Assembly: GCA_004553545.1 (NCBI GenBank)
Contig: SFLD01000012.1
Coordinates: forward strand, 1 to 56,715
Reading direction: 5' to 3'
Source of the DNA: Clostridiales bacterium
GTDB taxonomy: Bacteria; Bacillota; Clostridia; Oscillospirales; Oscillospiraceae
DNA: 56,715 nt
Below, piece by piece: positions 49,509 to 56,715 of this stretch. Numbering within the stretch: the stretch's first letter is position 1; the number at the start of each line of letters is the position of its first letter. The notes beneath the pieces were generated by a model, which ran no database searches, was not told the origin of the DNA, and saw only the letters and a list, made by a program, of their open reading frames with translations. The translations under genes were made by a program, and so were the position numbers.

Positions 49509-50963
49509 TTACTTGTAGGTCCAGCTCCCCCGGGAGAAGAGGGCCAGGATGGGGAAGATCTCCAACCGGCCCGCCAGCATATCCACCGTCAGCACCAGCT
49601 TGGAGAAGGGGGAGTAGGCGGCGAAGGAGCAGCTGGGACCCACCCCCTCAAAGCCGGGGCCGACGTTGTTGAAGCAGGCGAGAACGGCGGTAAAATTGGT
49701 GGTGAGGGAGAACTCATCCAGGGAGATGAGGAGGAAGCTCACGAGGATGATGATGATATAGGCGGCGAAGTAGGCGTTGGCGTGCTCCAGGACCTTCTCG
49801 GAGATGGCTTGGCCGTTGTTGCGGACCACCTGGACCCGGTTGGGGTGCAGGACCTGCCGGGCGTTGCGGCGGAGGGTCTTGATGAGCAGCAGGGCCCGGG
49901 CCAGCTTCAGTCCGCCGGCGGTGCTGCCGGCGCAGGCGCCGGTGATCATCAGGACCATGAGGATGGCCTTGGAGAAGCTGGGCCAGAGGTCAAAGTCCGT
50001 GGTGGCAAAGCCCGTGGTGGAGATGATGCTGGCCACCTGGAAGGCGGCGTGGTGCAGGGCCTGGCCCACGGTGGCGTAGAGGCCCCGGAGGTCCCAGGTG
50101 ATGAGAAGGATGGCCCCCGCCACGATGATGAGGTAGAGGCGCAGCTCCTCATCCCGGAGGACGCTGCGGAACTGCCGCATGAGAAGGAGGTAGTAGCAGC
50201 TGAAGTTCACGCCGAAGAGCAGCATGAAGACCGTGGTGACGGTCTGGAGGTAGGGGCTGTAAGCCGCCATGCTGGCATTCCGGACGGCAAAGCCGCCGGT
50301 GCCGGCGGTGGCGAAGGCGTTGCAGACGGCGTCGAAGAGGGGCATCCCGCCCAGGAGCAGGAAGAGGAAGTTCAGCACCGTCAGAGCAACGTAGATGAGG
50401 TAGAGGAGCTTGGCGGTCTGCTTGATCCGGGGCACCAGCTTGCCCACGTCCGGCCCCGGGCTCTCCGCCCGGAGAAGGTGCATGGTGAAGCCGCCTCCGG
50501 CCCCGCTGACGGGGATGATGGCAAGAAGAAAGACCAGCACGCCCATGCCGCCCACCCAGTGGGTGAAGCTCCGCCAGAAGAGGATGCCCCTGGGCAGCCC
50601 CTCCACCGCCGGGAGGATGGAGGCTCCCGTGGTGGTGAAGCCGGAGACCGTCTCAAAAAGGGCGTCCACCAGGTTGGGGATGGCCCCGGAGAGGACGAAG
50701 GGCAGGCAGCCGAGAAAGCTCATGGCGATCCAGGCGAGGCTCACGCAGACAAGCCCCTCCTTGGCCCGGAAGCCGCTCTCCGCCCGGCGACAGAGCCGGC
50801 TCAGCAGGAGATAGACGGCGCTGCTGATGAGGATGGAGAGGGTGAAGCCCAGGGCGGCCTGCCCGTCCCCGTCGCAGAGGCAGAGGAGCAGGGGCGGCAG
50901 CAGGAAGAGAGCTTCCAGCCCCAGGATCTGGCCGATAATGCGGCCGATCATGCGATAATTCAT
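49509..50963 (-). CDS. trkH: Potassium uptake channel subunit TrkH/KtrB
   Basis: A 484-residue membrane protein with four pore repeats. Selectivity-filter segments are recognisable: TVSGFTTTGAS, ATAGTGGF, STTGFATTDFD and NNVGPGFEGVGP. ITGACAGSTAGGLKLAR marks the gating region. It partners with the cytoplasmic NAD-binding TrkA encoded 11 bases upstream for K+ uptake. Confidence 0.95.
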   Translation of the reverse strand: MNYRMIGRIIGQILGLEALFLLPPLLLCLCDGDGQAALGFTLSILISSAVYLLLSRLCRRAESGFRAKEGLVCVSLAWIAMSFLGCLPFVLSGAIPNLVDALFETVSGFTTTGASILPAVEGLPRGILFWRSFTHWVGGMGVLVFLLAIIPVSGAGGGFTMHLLRAESPGPDVGKLVPRIKQTAKLLYLIYVALTVLNFLFLLLGGMPLFDAVCNAFATAGTGGFAVRNASMAAYSPYLQTVTTVFMLLFGVNFSCYYLLLMRQFRSVLRDEELRLYLIIVAGAILLITWDLRGLYATVGQALHHAAFQVASIISTTGFATTDFDLWPSFSKAILMVLMITGACAGSTAGGLKLARALLLIKTLRRNARQVLHPNRVQVVRNNGQAISEKVLEHANAYFAAYIIIILVSFLLISLDEFSLTTNFTAVLACFNNVGPGFEGVGPSCSFAAYSPFSKLVLTVDMLAGRLEIFPILALFSRGSWTYK

Positions 50964-50974
50964 AGCGGCCTCCC

Positions 50975-52333
50975 TCAGGCAAAGATGTCGTTGAGCTGGT
51001 GGACCGCGTTGCGGCGGCTGGTGACCACGATGACGGTGTCTCCCAGGATGAGGCGGGAGTCGCCGCTGGGGATCTCTGCCTGGGGGCCGTGGATGATGCA
51101 GGCGATGAGAAGGTTCTTCTTCAGGGGAATGTCCCGGAGGGGCTCATCCAGGTGGAGGGTGCCCTCCTTGATGCGGAACTCGATGGCCTCGGTCTGCCCG
51201 TCCGCGATGGTGTGGAGGGAGACGGCGGCGCCGGTCTGGTTCTGCATGGCCCGGACGTAGCGGACGATGGTGTTGCAGCAGAGCTCCTTGGGGCAGATGA
51301 CGCTGCCGATGGGGAGGGAGGCCAGGACGCTGTTGCTCTGGTCCCGGCTGAGCTTTGTGATGATCTGGGGCACATTGCGGCTGGCGCCGAAGAGGGAGAC
51401 CACGATGTTCTGCTCGTCCATGCCGGTGAGGTTCACCAGGGCGTCGCAGTCGTCGATGCCCTCGCTCTCCAGCAGCTCGCGGTTGCTGGCGTCGCCGTGG
51501 ACGATGCAGGCGGCGGGCAGGAGGTTGGCAAGAAGGGCGCAGGTATCCGGATTCTGCTCCACGATCTGGACGGTGATGCCGCTGCGGAGGAGCCGCTGGG
51601 CAAGGTAAAAGGCGATGCGCCCGCCGCCGCAGAGGATGACCCGGCGGACTTTTCTCGTAGCGATGCCGAGGTTTTTCAGCATCCGGGCGAGGTCATCCGT
51701 GGCGGCGGTGACGAAGAGGCGGTCCCCCTCCTCCAGGACGAAGCTGCCGTCCGGCGTCACGGCCACGCCCCGGCGCAGCACGGTGCACACCAGCACCCGG
51801 CACTGGATGAGGTCGTTGAGCTGGTAGAGGGCGATGCCCTTGAGGCGGCTTCCCTCCGCCACCTTCAGCTCCGCGATCTCCACCCGGCCCCGGGCGAAGG
51901 GCTCCCGCTTGAGGAAGCCTGGGTATTTCAGCAGCCGGTCGATCTCGGCGGCGGCCTGCTTGTCCGGATTCACGGAGAGGGAGAGGGCGAAGGTCTCCCG
52001 CATCTCGTAGATCTGGTTGGCGTAGTCTGGGTTGCGGATGCGGGCGATGGTGTGGATGTTCTTATTGAGCCGGTGGGCGCTGAGGCAGCAGAGGAGGTTG
52101 ATCTCATCCTGGCTGGTGGCGGCGATGAGGAGGTCCGCGTCGGCAATGCCGGCCTGGCGCAGGATCTCCATAGAGGCGCAGTTGCCCTGGACGGCCATCA
52201 CGTCGAAGCGCTCCAGGGCGTGGTCCAGCACCTCCTGCTTGGAGTCGATGAGGGTCAGGTCGTGGCCCTCGCTGGAGAGCTGCCGGGCCACAGTGGAGCC
52301 CACTTTGCCGGCGCCCGCGATGAGGATCTTCAT
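50975..52333 (-). CDS. trkA: Trk system potassium transporter peripheral subunit TrkA
   Basis: A 452-residue cytoplasmic regulator with two RCK halves. The first Rossmann motif is ILIAGAGKVGSTVA at residues 3-16 and the second VILCGGGRIAFYLA near 228; each is followed by a TrkA_C domain. It gates TrkH in response to nucleotide. AAGGAG precedes the ATG at 52333. Confidence 0.95.
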   Translation of the reverse strand: MKILIAGAGKVGSTVARQLSSEGHDLTLIDSKQEVLDHALERFDVMAVQGNCASMEILRQAGIADADLLIAATSQDEINLLCCLSAHRLNKNIHTIARIRNPDYANQIYEMRETFALSLSVNPDKQAAAEIDRLLKYPGFLKREPFARGRVEIAELKVAEGSRLKGIALYQLNDLIQCRVLVCTVLRRGVAVTPDGSFVLEEGDRLFVTAATDDLARMLKNLGIATRKVRRVILCGGGRIAFYLAQRLLRSGITVQIVEQNPDTCALLANLLPAACIVHGDASNRELLESEGIDDCDALVNLTGMDEQNIVVSLFGASRNVPQIITKLSRDQSNSVLASLPIGSVICPKELCCNTIVRYVRAMQNQTGAAVSLHTIADGQTEAIEFRIKEGTLHLDEPLRDIPLKKNLLIACIIHGPQAEIPSGDSRLILGDTVIVVTSRRNAVHQLNDIFA

Positions 52334-52395
52334 GGCGATCTCCTTTCCGGGGGCGGAGGCCCCGTCTGAGAGGGATTTTCTTTCAATGACGAGAT

Positions 52396-52424
52396 ATCAT
52401 AGCACTTTCCGGAGGGAAAGGCAA
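52396..52424 (-). promoter_or_regulatory. Promoter of trkA-trkH
   Basis: On the minus strand TTGCCT (52424-52419), a 17-base spacer and TATGAT (52401-52396) lie about 60 bases before the trkA ATG. Confidence 0.7.
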
Positions 52425-52444
52425 TGCTGAGTTTTTGCCTTTTT

Positions 52445-52957
52445 TCAGTAGCTGCTGATGTCCAGGCTGGCGTCGTCCTTCCCCTTCTCCACGGCCCGAA
52501 TCTCCACAAAGTAGCGCATCTGGGGGCTGATGACCTCTACCCGTTCGCCCACCTTGTGCCCCAGAACGGCCTGGGCCACCGGGGACTCCTTGCTGACAAG
52601 GCCCTGGAGGGCGTTCTGGCGGAGGGTGGTGACCACGCGGATGGTCATCTCCCGCTTGAGGGCTTCGTTATAAAGGGTGATGCTGTCGAAGAGCTCCGCC
52701 GTGTCGGCCTTGCCGGCGTCCTCCCTGGGGGCCTCGATGACCCTGGCGGTGCGGATCATGCCCTCTAAGTAGCGGATGCGGCTCTCGTTGCGGCCCTTGG
52801 CCTGCTTGGCGCACTTGTACTCATAGTTCTCGCTGAGGTCCCCGAAGGCCCGGGCCGTCTGGACCTCCTCGATGAGCTGGGGGCGGAGGACCGTGCGGCG
52901 GTAGTGGAGCTCCTCCTGCATTTTCTGGACGTCAACTTCCGTCAGTTCGTCGTACAT
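52445..52957 (-). CDS. greA: GreA/GreB family transcription elongation factor
   Basis: A 170-residue secondary-channel factor that helps stalled RNA polymerase cleave backtracked RNA. The N-terminal coiled coil (about 8-80, with the acidic tip region ARAFGDLSENYEYKCAKQAKG) leads to the C-terminal FKBP-like domain (TTLRQNALQ, ESPVAQAVLGHKVGERVEV). It is slightly longer than the usual 158. GGGAGG precedes the ATG. Its promoter region is divergent from marR. Confidence 0.88.
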   Translation of the reverse strand: MYDELTEVDVQKMQEELHYRRTVLRPQLIEEVQTARAFGDLSENYEYKCAKQAKGRNESRIRYLEGMIRTARVIEAPREDAGKADTAELFDSITLYNEALKREMTIRVVTTLRQNALQGLVSKESPVAQAVLGHKVGERVEVISPQMRYFVEIRAVEKGKDDASLDISSY

Positions 52958-52995
52958 CTGGCATGCCTCCCGGATATGATTTCTTTCCTGGAGCC

Positions 52996-53001
52996 ATTAT
53001 A
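52996..53001 (-). promoter_or_regulatory. -10 box of the greA promoter
   Basis: A perfect TATAAT on the minus strand about 40 bases before the greA ATG. No good -35 lies 17 bases upstream. Confidence 0.4.
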
Positions 53002-53045
53002 CCCCTATCGGAGGAAAAAGGAAAGGAAAGTTCACAAAATCGTCA

Positions 53046-53074
53046 TTGACACTTTTGGAAGGATGTGTTATCAT
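53046..53074 (+). promoter_or_regulatory. Promoter of marR and the ABC exporter genes
   Basis: A perfect -35 TTGACA (53046-53051), a 17-base spacer and TATCAT (53069-53074), followed at once by the palindromic operator. Confidence 0.88.
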
Positions 53075-53079
53075 CCCAT

Positions 53080-53112
53080 TCGTTCGATAGCTGACAGTTC
53101 GCTTGCGAACGA
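53080..53112. promoter_or_regulatory. Probable MarR operator
   Basis: Nested inverted repeats lie just after the -10 box: outer arms TCGTTCG (53080-53086) and CGAACGA (53106-53112), and an inner perfect palindrome GTTCGC-TT-GCGAAC (53097-53110). They lie between promoter and gene, the usual place for autorepression by a MarR dimer. Confidence 0.7.
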
Positions 53113-53139
53113 TTTAAAACCAGGAAAGGGGGGAGCGCC

Positions 53140-53619
53140 ATGGCGGAGCCGGTGTACATCGGCCACGAGCTGAAGGTGCTCAACCACAAGATCCGCCGCC
53201 TGGCGGAGGGCAACATGGCCCAGCATCCCTGCGGCGGCATGACGGAGGTCCAGGGCCGGGTCCTGGGCTACCTCACCCACCATCCCGGGCGGGATATCTG
53301 CCAGCGGGACGTGGAGGAGACCTTCGGCATCACCCGGGCCACGGCCTCCAAAATGCTGGGGGACATGGAGCGGAATGGGCTGATCCTCCGCTGCGGGGCG
53401 GACTACGACGCCCGGCGGAAGAACCTGAAGCTCACGGAGAAGGCCCAGCACCTGAGTCAGGAGATCCAGGCGGGCATCACGGAGTTTGAGGCGGTGCTGA
53501 CGGCGGGCTTCACGGAGGAGGAGCGGCGGGAGCTGCTGCGCCTCATCCGTAAGGTAGAGACCAACGTGGACGCCGCATCCCAGGGAAAACCATCCCCGAA
53601 AGGAGAGAGACTATGCTGA
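53140..53619 (+). CDS. MarR family transcriptional regulator
   Basis: A 159-residue winged-helix repressor. The DNA-binding part is DICQRDVEETFGITRATASKMLGDMERNGLI, split over recognition helix and wing (about 45-90), flanked by dimerisation helices. It heads a marR-ABC-ABC arrangement typical of drug-responsive exporters, with a palindrome over its start region suggesting autoregulation. AAGGGGGGAG precedes the ATG. Its stop overlaps the exporter start region. Confidence 0.92.
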   Translation: MAEPVYIGHELKVLNHKIRRLAEGNMAQHPCGGMTEVQGRVLGYLTHHPGRDICQRDVEETFGITRATASKMLGDMERNGLILRCGADYDARRKNLKLTEKAQHLSQEIQAGITEFEAVLTAGFTEEERRELLRLIRKVETNVDAASQGKPSPKGERLC

Positions 53620-55321
53620 AGACCCTTTGGGCCCAGGTGGGCCGGTATAAGAAGCAGGCCGTTCTGACGCCCCTTTTCACCATGGGCGAGGCGGTGCTGG
53701 AGATCGCGGTGCCCCTGGTGATGGCATCCATCATCGATGACGGCATCGAGGCCGGGAACATCGGGCATGTCTACCGCTACGGCGCGCTGATGGTGGGCCT
53801 CGCGGCGCTGGGACTTCTCGCCGGCATCCTGGCGGGCAGCACGGCGGCCACGGCCTCCTCGGGCTTTGCCGCGAACCTGCGGGCGGCCATGTTCCGGAAC
53901 ATCCAGGAGTTCAGCTTCGCCAACATCGACAAGTACTCCACGGCGGGCCTGGTCACGCGGCTCACCACCGACGTCACCAACGTCCAGAACGCCTTCCAGA
54001 TGATGATGCGCATGGCGGTCCGGGCCCCGGCCATGATGATCGCCTCCGCCGTGATGGCGGTGAAGGTCAGCCCCCGGATGAGCGTCATCTTCCTGGTGGC
54101 ATTGATCTGCCTCATCATCGTCCTGCCCCTCCTGATGATCCCCACGGGGAAGCTCTTCCGCCAGGTCTTCCGGAACGGGTGGTGAAGAGCTTCGTCCGGG
54201 AGGGCTTCGAGGGCGAGAAGTTCCGGAAGGCCGCGGAAAACCTCTATGAGCTCTTCGTCCGGACGGAGAAGAAGATGGTCCTGGTGATGCCCGTCATGAT
54301 GATCGCGGTCTACGGCTGCAACCTCGCCATCAGCTGGTACGGCGCCCACTATATCCTGGACGGGAGCCTCACAACAGGCGACCTCTCCATGCTGTTCTCC
54401 TACGTGATGAGCATCCTCATGAGCCTCATGATGCTCTCCATGGTCTTCGTGATGATCACCATGTCCGCCGCCAGCGCCCAGCGCATCGTGGAAGTCCTGG
54501 GGGAGAAGAGCGACATTACCTCCCCCGAAAACGCCTGCACCGAGGTGGCGGACGGCAGCGTGGACTTTGAGAACGTCTCCTTCGCCTACCGCCAGGGCAG
54601 CGGCAAGCCGGTGCTGCAGAACATCGACCTGCACATCCGCTCCGGCGAGACCATCGGCATCCTGGGCGGCACCGGCAGCGCGAAGTCCAGTCTCGTGAAC
54701 CTGATCCCCAGGCTCTACGACGTGACGGAGGGCACGGTGAAGGTGGGCGGCCGGGATGTCCGGGACTACGACCTGGAGGTCCTGCGCTCCCAGGTCAGCG
54801 TGGTGCTGCAGAAGAACGTGCTCTTCTCCGGCACCATCTACGAAAACCTCCGCTGGGGCAATCCGGACGCAACGGACGAGGAGTGTCAGGCGGCCTGCCG
54901 CCTGGCCTGCGCGGATGAGTTCATCCAGCGCTTCCCGGAGGGCTACGAGACGAAGATCGAGCAGGGGGGCAGCAATGTCTCCGGCGGGCAGAAGCAGCGG
55001 CTCTGCATCGCCCGGGCGCTTTTGAAAAAACCGAAGATCCTCATCCTGGACGACTCCACCTCCGCCGTGGATACCGCCACGGATGGGAAGATCCGCCGGG
55101 CCTTCCGGGAGGAGATCCCCGGCACCACCAAGCTCATCATTGCCCAGCGTATCAGCTCCGTCCAGGACGCGGACCGCATCCTGGTGCTGGACGAGGGCCA
55201 TGTCAGCGCCTTCGGCAGCCATGAGGAGCTTTTGAAGACCAGCGCCATCTACCGGGAGGTCTGGGAGAGCCAGACCGGCGCCGGGAATGGCGATTTCGAC
55301 CGGATGGGAGGGGAAGACTGA
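53613..55321 (+). pseudogene. ABC exporter half (degenerate-site subunit), frameshifted
   Basis: The first subunit of a probable heterodimeric multidrug-type ABC exporter. The N-terminal membrane part (from 53613) reads LLMIPTGKLFRQVFRNGW and then stops at 54185. The remainder (RVVKSFVREGF onward) continues in another frame from 54176. About 16-18 residues normally between these (a KYD-x-LN-x-x-VQEN block) are missing, so a small out-of-frame deletion near 54175 explains the break. The nucleotide domain is whole: Walker A GGTGSAKSS (Ala where Gly or Ser is usual), NVSGGQKQRLCIARAL, and LILDDSTSAVD with Asp in place of the catalytic Glu, the degenerate site typical of such heterodimers. A restart at the GTG/ATG near 54179 would give a protein without half its membrane domain. 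Mutation or sequence error are both possible. Confidence 0.8.
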
Positions 55322-56715
55322 TGGCAGACGAGAGAAAAACCAATGCCCGTCCCGCCCACGGCGGCGGCCGGATGCGGGGTCCCCGCCCCAAGGTGGAGAA
55401 CCCCGGCAAGCTCCTAAAGCGGGTCCTCTCCCTGATCTTCCGGCACTATGGCTGGGCCTGTGCGGGGGTGGCCCTCTGCATCGTGGGAACGGCCCTGGCT
55501 ACCGTCCAGGGGAGCCTCTTCCTCAAGAGCCTCATCGACGACTATATCGACCCCATGCTCGCCTCCGGCAGCCGGGACTTCGGCCCCCTGGCAGCGGCCC
55601 TGGTCCGCATCGCCGCCATCTACGGCGTCGGCGTCCTCTGCTCCTGGGCCCAGAGCCGCATCATGATCACGGTGTCCCAGGGGACGCTGCGGGACCTCCG
55701 TGTCCAGGTCTTCCAGCACATGGAGAGCCTGCCCATCTCCTACTTCGATACCCACGCCCACGGGGACATCATGTCCGTCTACACCAACGACATCGACACC
55801 CTGCGGCAGATGATCTCCCAGAGCCTGCCGGATCTTGCCAGCAGCCTCGTCACCATCATCAGCGTTTTCATCAGCATGGTGATCCTGAACGTGCCCCTCA
55901 CCGTCCTCACCTGCGTGATGGTGGCGGTGATCCTCCTTGTGAGCCAGTATCTCGCCAAGAACTCCGCCCGCTTCTTCGTGGAGCAGCAGAAAAACCTCGG
56001 CAGCGTCAACGGCTATATCGAGGAGATGATGGAGGGCCAGAAGGTGGTGAAGGTCTTCTGCCACGAGGTCAGCGCCGCCAACGCCAACCGCTTCGCCAAC
56101 ATCATGATGCCCACTGTCGTTCAGCTGGGCAACTGCAGCTACGCCCTCTGCGCCGTGCTGGGCGCGGCGCTGGCTGTCAGCGGCGGCTGGGGCGGCGTCA
56201 CGCTGGGCACGCTGGTGTCCTTCCTGACCCTCAACAAGAACTTCACCCGGCCCTTCTCCCAGATCAGCCAGCAGGCCAACAGCGTGGTCATGGCCCTGGC
56301 CGGCGCCCAGCGGATCTTTGCCCTGCTGGATGAGAAGAGCGAGACCGACGAGGGCAAGGTCACCCTGGTGAAGGCGAAGTACGACCAGAACGACCGGCTC
56401 ACCGAGAGCACGGAGCGCACGGGCCTCTGGGCCTGGAAGGAGCCCCAGTCCGACGGCACGTTCCGCTATACCCAGGTCCGGGGCGACATCGTCTTTGACC
56501 ATGTGGACTTCGGCTACGTGCCGGAGAAGACGGTGCTCCACGACATCCAGCTCTACGGCCGTCCGGGGCAGAAGATCGCCTTCGTGGGCTCCACCGGCGC
56601 GGGCAAGACCACCATCACCAACCTCATCAACCGCTTCTACGACATCCAGGACGGCAAGATCCGCTACGACGGCATCAACATCAACCGGATCCGCAAGGCG
56701 GACCTGCGCTCGTCT
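55321..56715 (+). CDS. ABC exporter half (catalytic subunit), cut by window end
   Basis: The second exporter subunit; 465 codons are visible. The ATG shares one base with the upstream stop. An N-terminal Pro/Arg/Gly-rich tail leads to the six-helix membrane domain (about 35-330), then the linker EGKVTLVKAKYDQNDRLTESTERTGLWAW typical of this exporter group, and the start of the nucleotide domain with Walker A GSTGAGKT. Relatives have about 17-18 more residues between KVFCHE and the ANRFANIMMP stretch; here VSAANANRF follows directly at 56067/56068, in frame. That segment belongs to the long intracellular helix, so its loss would be structurally serious if real. The C-terminal part lies outside the window. 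Confidence 0.88.
   Translation, partial: MADERKTNARPAHGGGRMRGPRPKVENPGKLLKRVLSLIFRHYGWACAGVALCIVGTALATVQGSLFLKSLIDDYIDPMLASGSRDFGPLAAALVRIAAIYGVGVLCSWAQSRIMITVSQGTLRDLRVQVFQHMESLPISYFDTHAHGDIMSVYTNDIDTLRQMISQSLPDLASSLVTIISVFISMVILNVPLTVLTCVMVAVILLVSQYLAKNSARFFVEQQKNLGSVNGYIEEMMEGQKVVKVFCHEVSAANANRFANIMMPTVVQLGNCSYALCAVLGAALAVSGGWGGVTLGTLVSFLTLNKNFTRPFSQISQQANSVVMALAGAQRIFALLDEKSETDEGKVTLVKAKYDQNDRLTESTERTGLWAWKEPQSDGTFRYTQVRGDIVFDHVDFGYVPEKTVLHDIQLYGRPGQKIAFVGSTGAGKTTITNLINRFYDIQDGKIRYDGININRIRKADLRSS

Noticed and set aside
1..56715. CRISPR arrays, rRNA and tRNA genes, prophage structural genes
   Set aside because: No regularly spaced repeats, no rRNA-like or cloverleaf sequence, and no capsid, portal or terminase-like proteins were recognised on either strand.

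Overview
The window is a 56.7 kb piece of a high-GC Gram-positive chromosome. It has an HrcA/CIRCE-controlled groS-groL operon, RNase J, GdpP, an FtsH cluster, a sigma-54 activator, NfeD/SPFH genes and citrate lyase genes. Gene content and strongly GC-ending codons suggest an anaerobic Oscillospirales-type Clostridium (Flavonifractor/Lawsonibacter/Oscillibacter-like). This placement is inferred from protein resemblance, not computed. No rRNA, tRNA or CRISPR array was seen.

Layout. Positions 1-2540 are visibly lower in GC and look like the eroded end of a mobile element: a damaged serine recombinase, a small accessory gene and an XRE regulator. The host chromosome follows: groS-groL (minus); a broken LTA-synthase-like sulfatase (plus); vanW-like (minus); rlmL-like, dagK and a 34-residue ORF (minus); an XRE-NfeD fusion, an SPFH protein and DUF6440 (plus); a membrane protein and a streptothricin-acetyltransferase-like GNAT (plus); rnj (minus); gdpP-rplI-dnaB-tilS-hpt-ftsH (plus); livKHMGF and a crotonase (plus); tctCBA-citDEF (minus), divergent from a sigma-54 activator; glycerate dehydrogenase and kinase (minus), divergent from a CdaR-type regulator; pyk (minus); an ECF sigma factor with a membrane partner, then arcA-argF-yfcC (plus); trkA-trkH and greA (minus); marR and two ABC half-exporters, the second cut by the window end.

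How the genes work together. The central accessory region is a tricarboxylate uptake and cleavage module. A tripartite transporter (TctCBA) and citrate lyase subunits (CitDEF) read leftward from a clear -24/-12 promoter. A PrpR-like sigma-54 activator reads rightward from the same intergenic region, with three phased TGAAAC boxes in front of it. CitD lacks the serine that normally carries the prosthetic group, and the citC, citX and citG maturation genes are not here. Next to it, a CdaR-type regulator faces a glycerate operon across paired palindromes. The arginine deiminase set (arcA, ornithine carbamoyltransferase, YfcC permease) lacks carbamate kinase.

A recurring oddity is that five genes (recombinase, LTA-synthase-like, gdpP and both ABC exporters) each seem to lack one short internal block of roughly 17-34 residues compared with their families. 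Two of these losses break the reading frame. They could be real deletions or assembly errors. The comparisons rest on remembered family sequences, so alignment is the deciding test.
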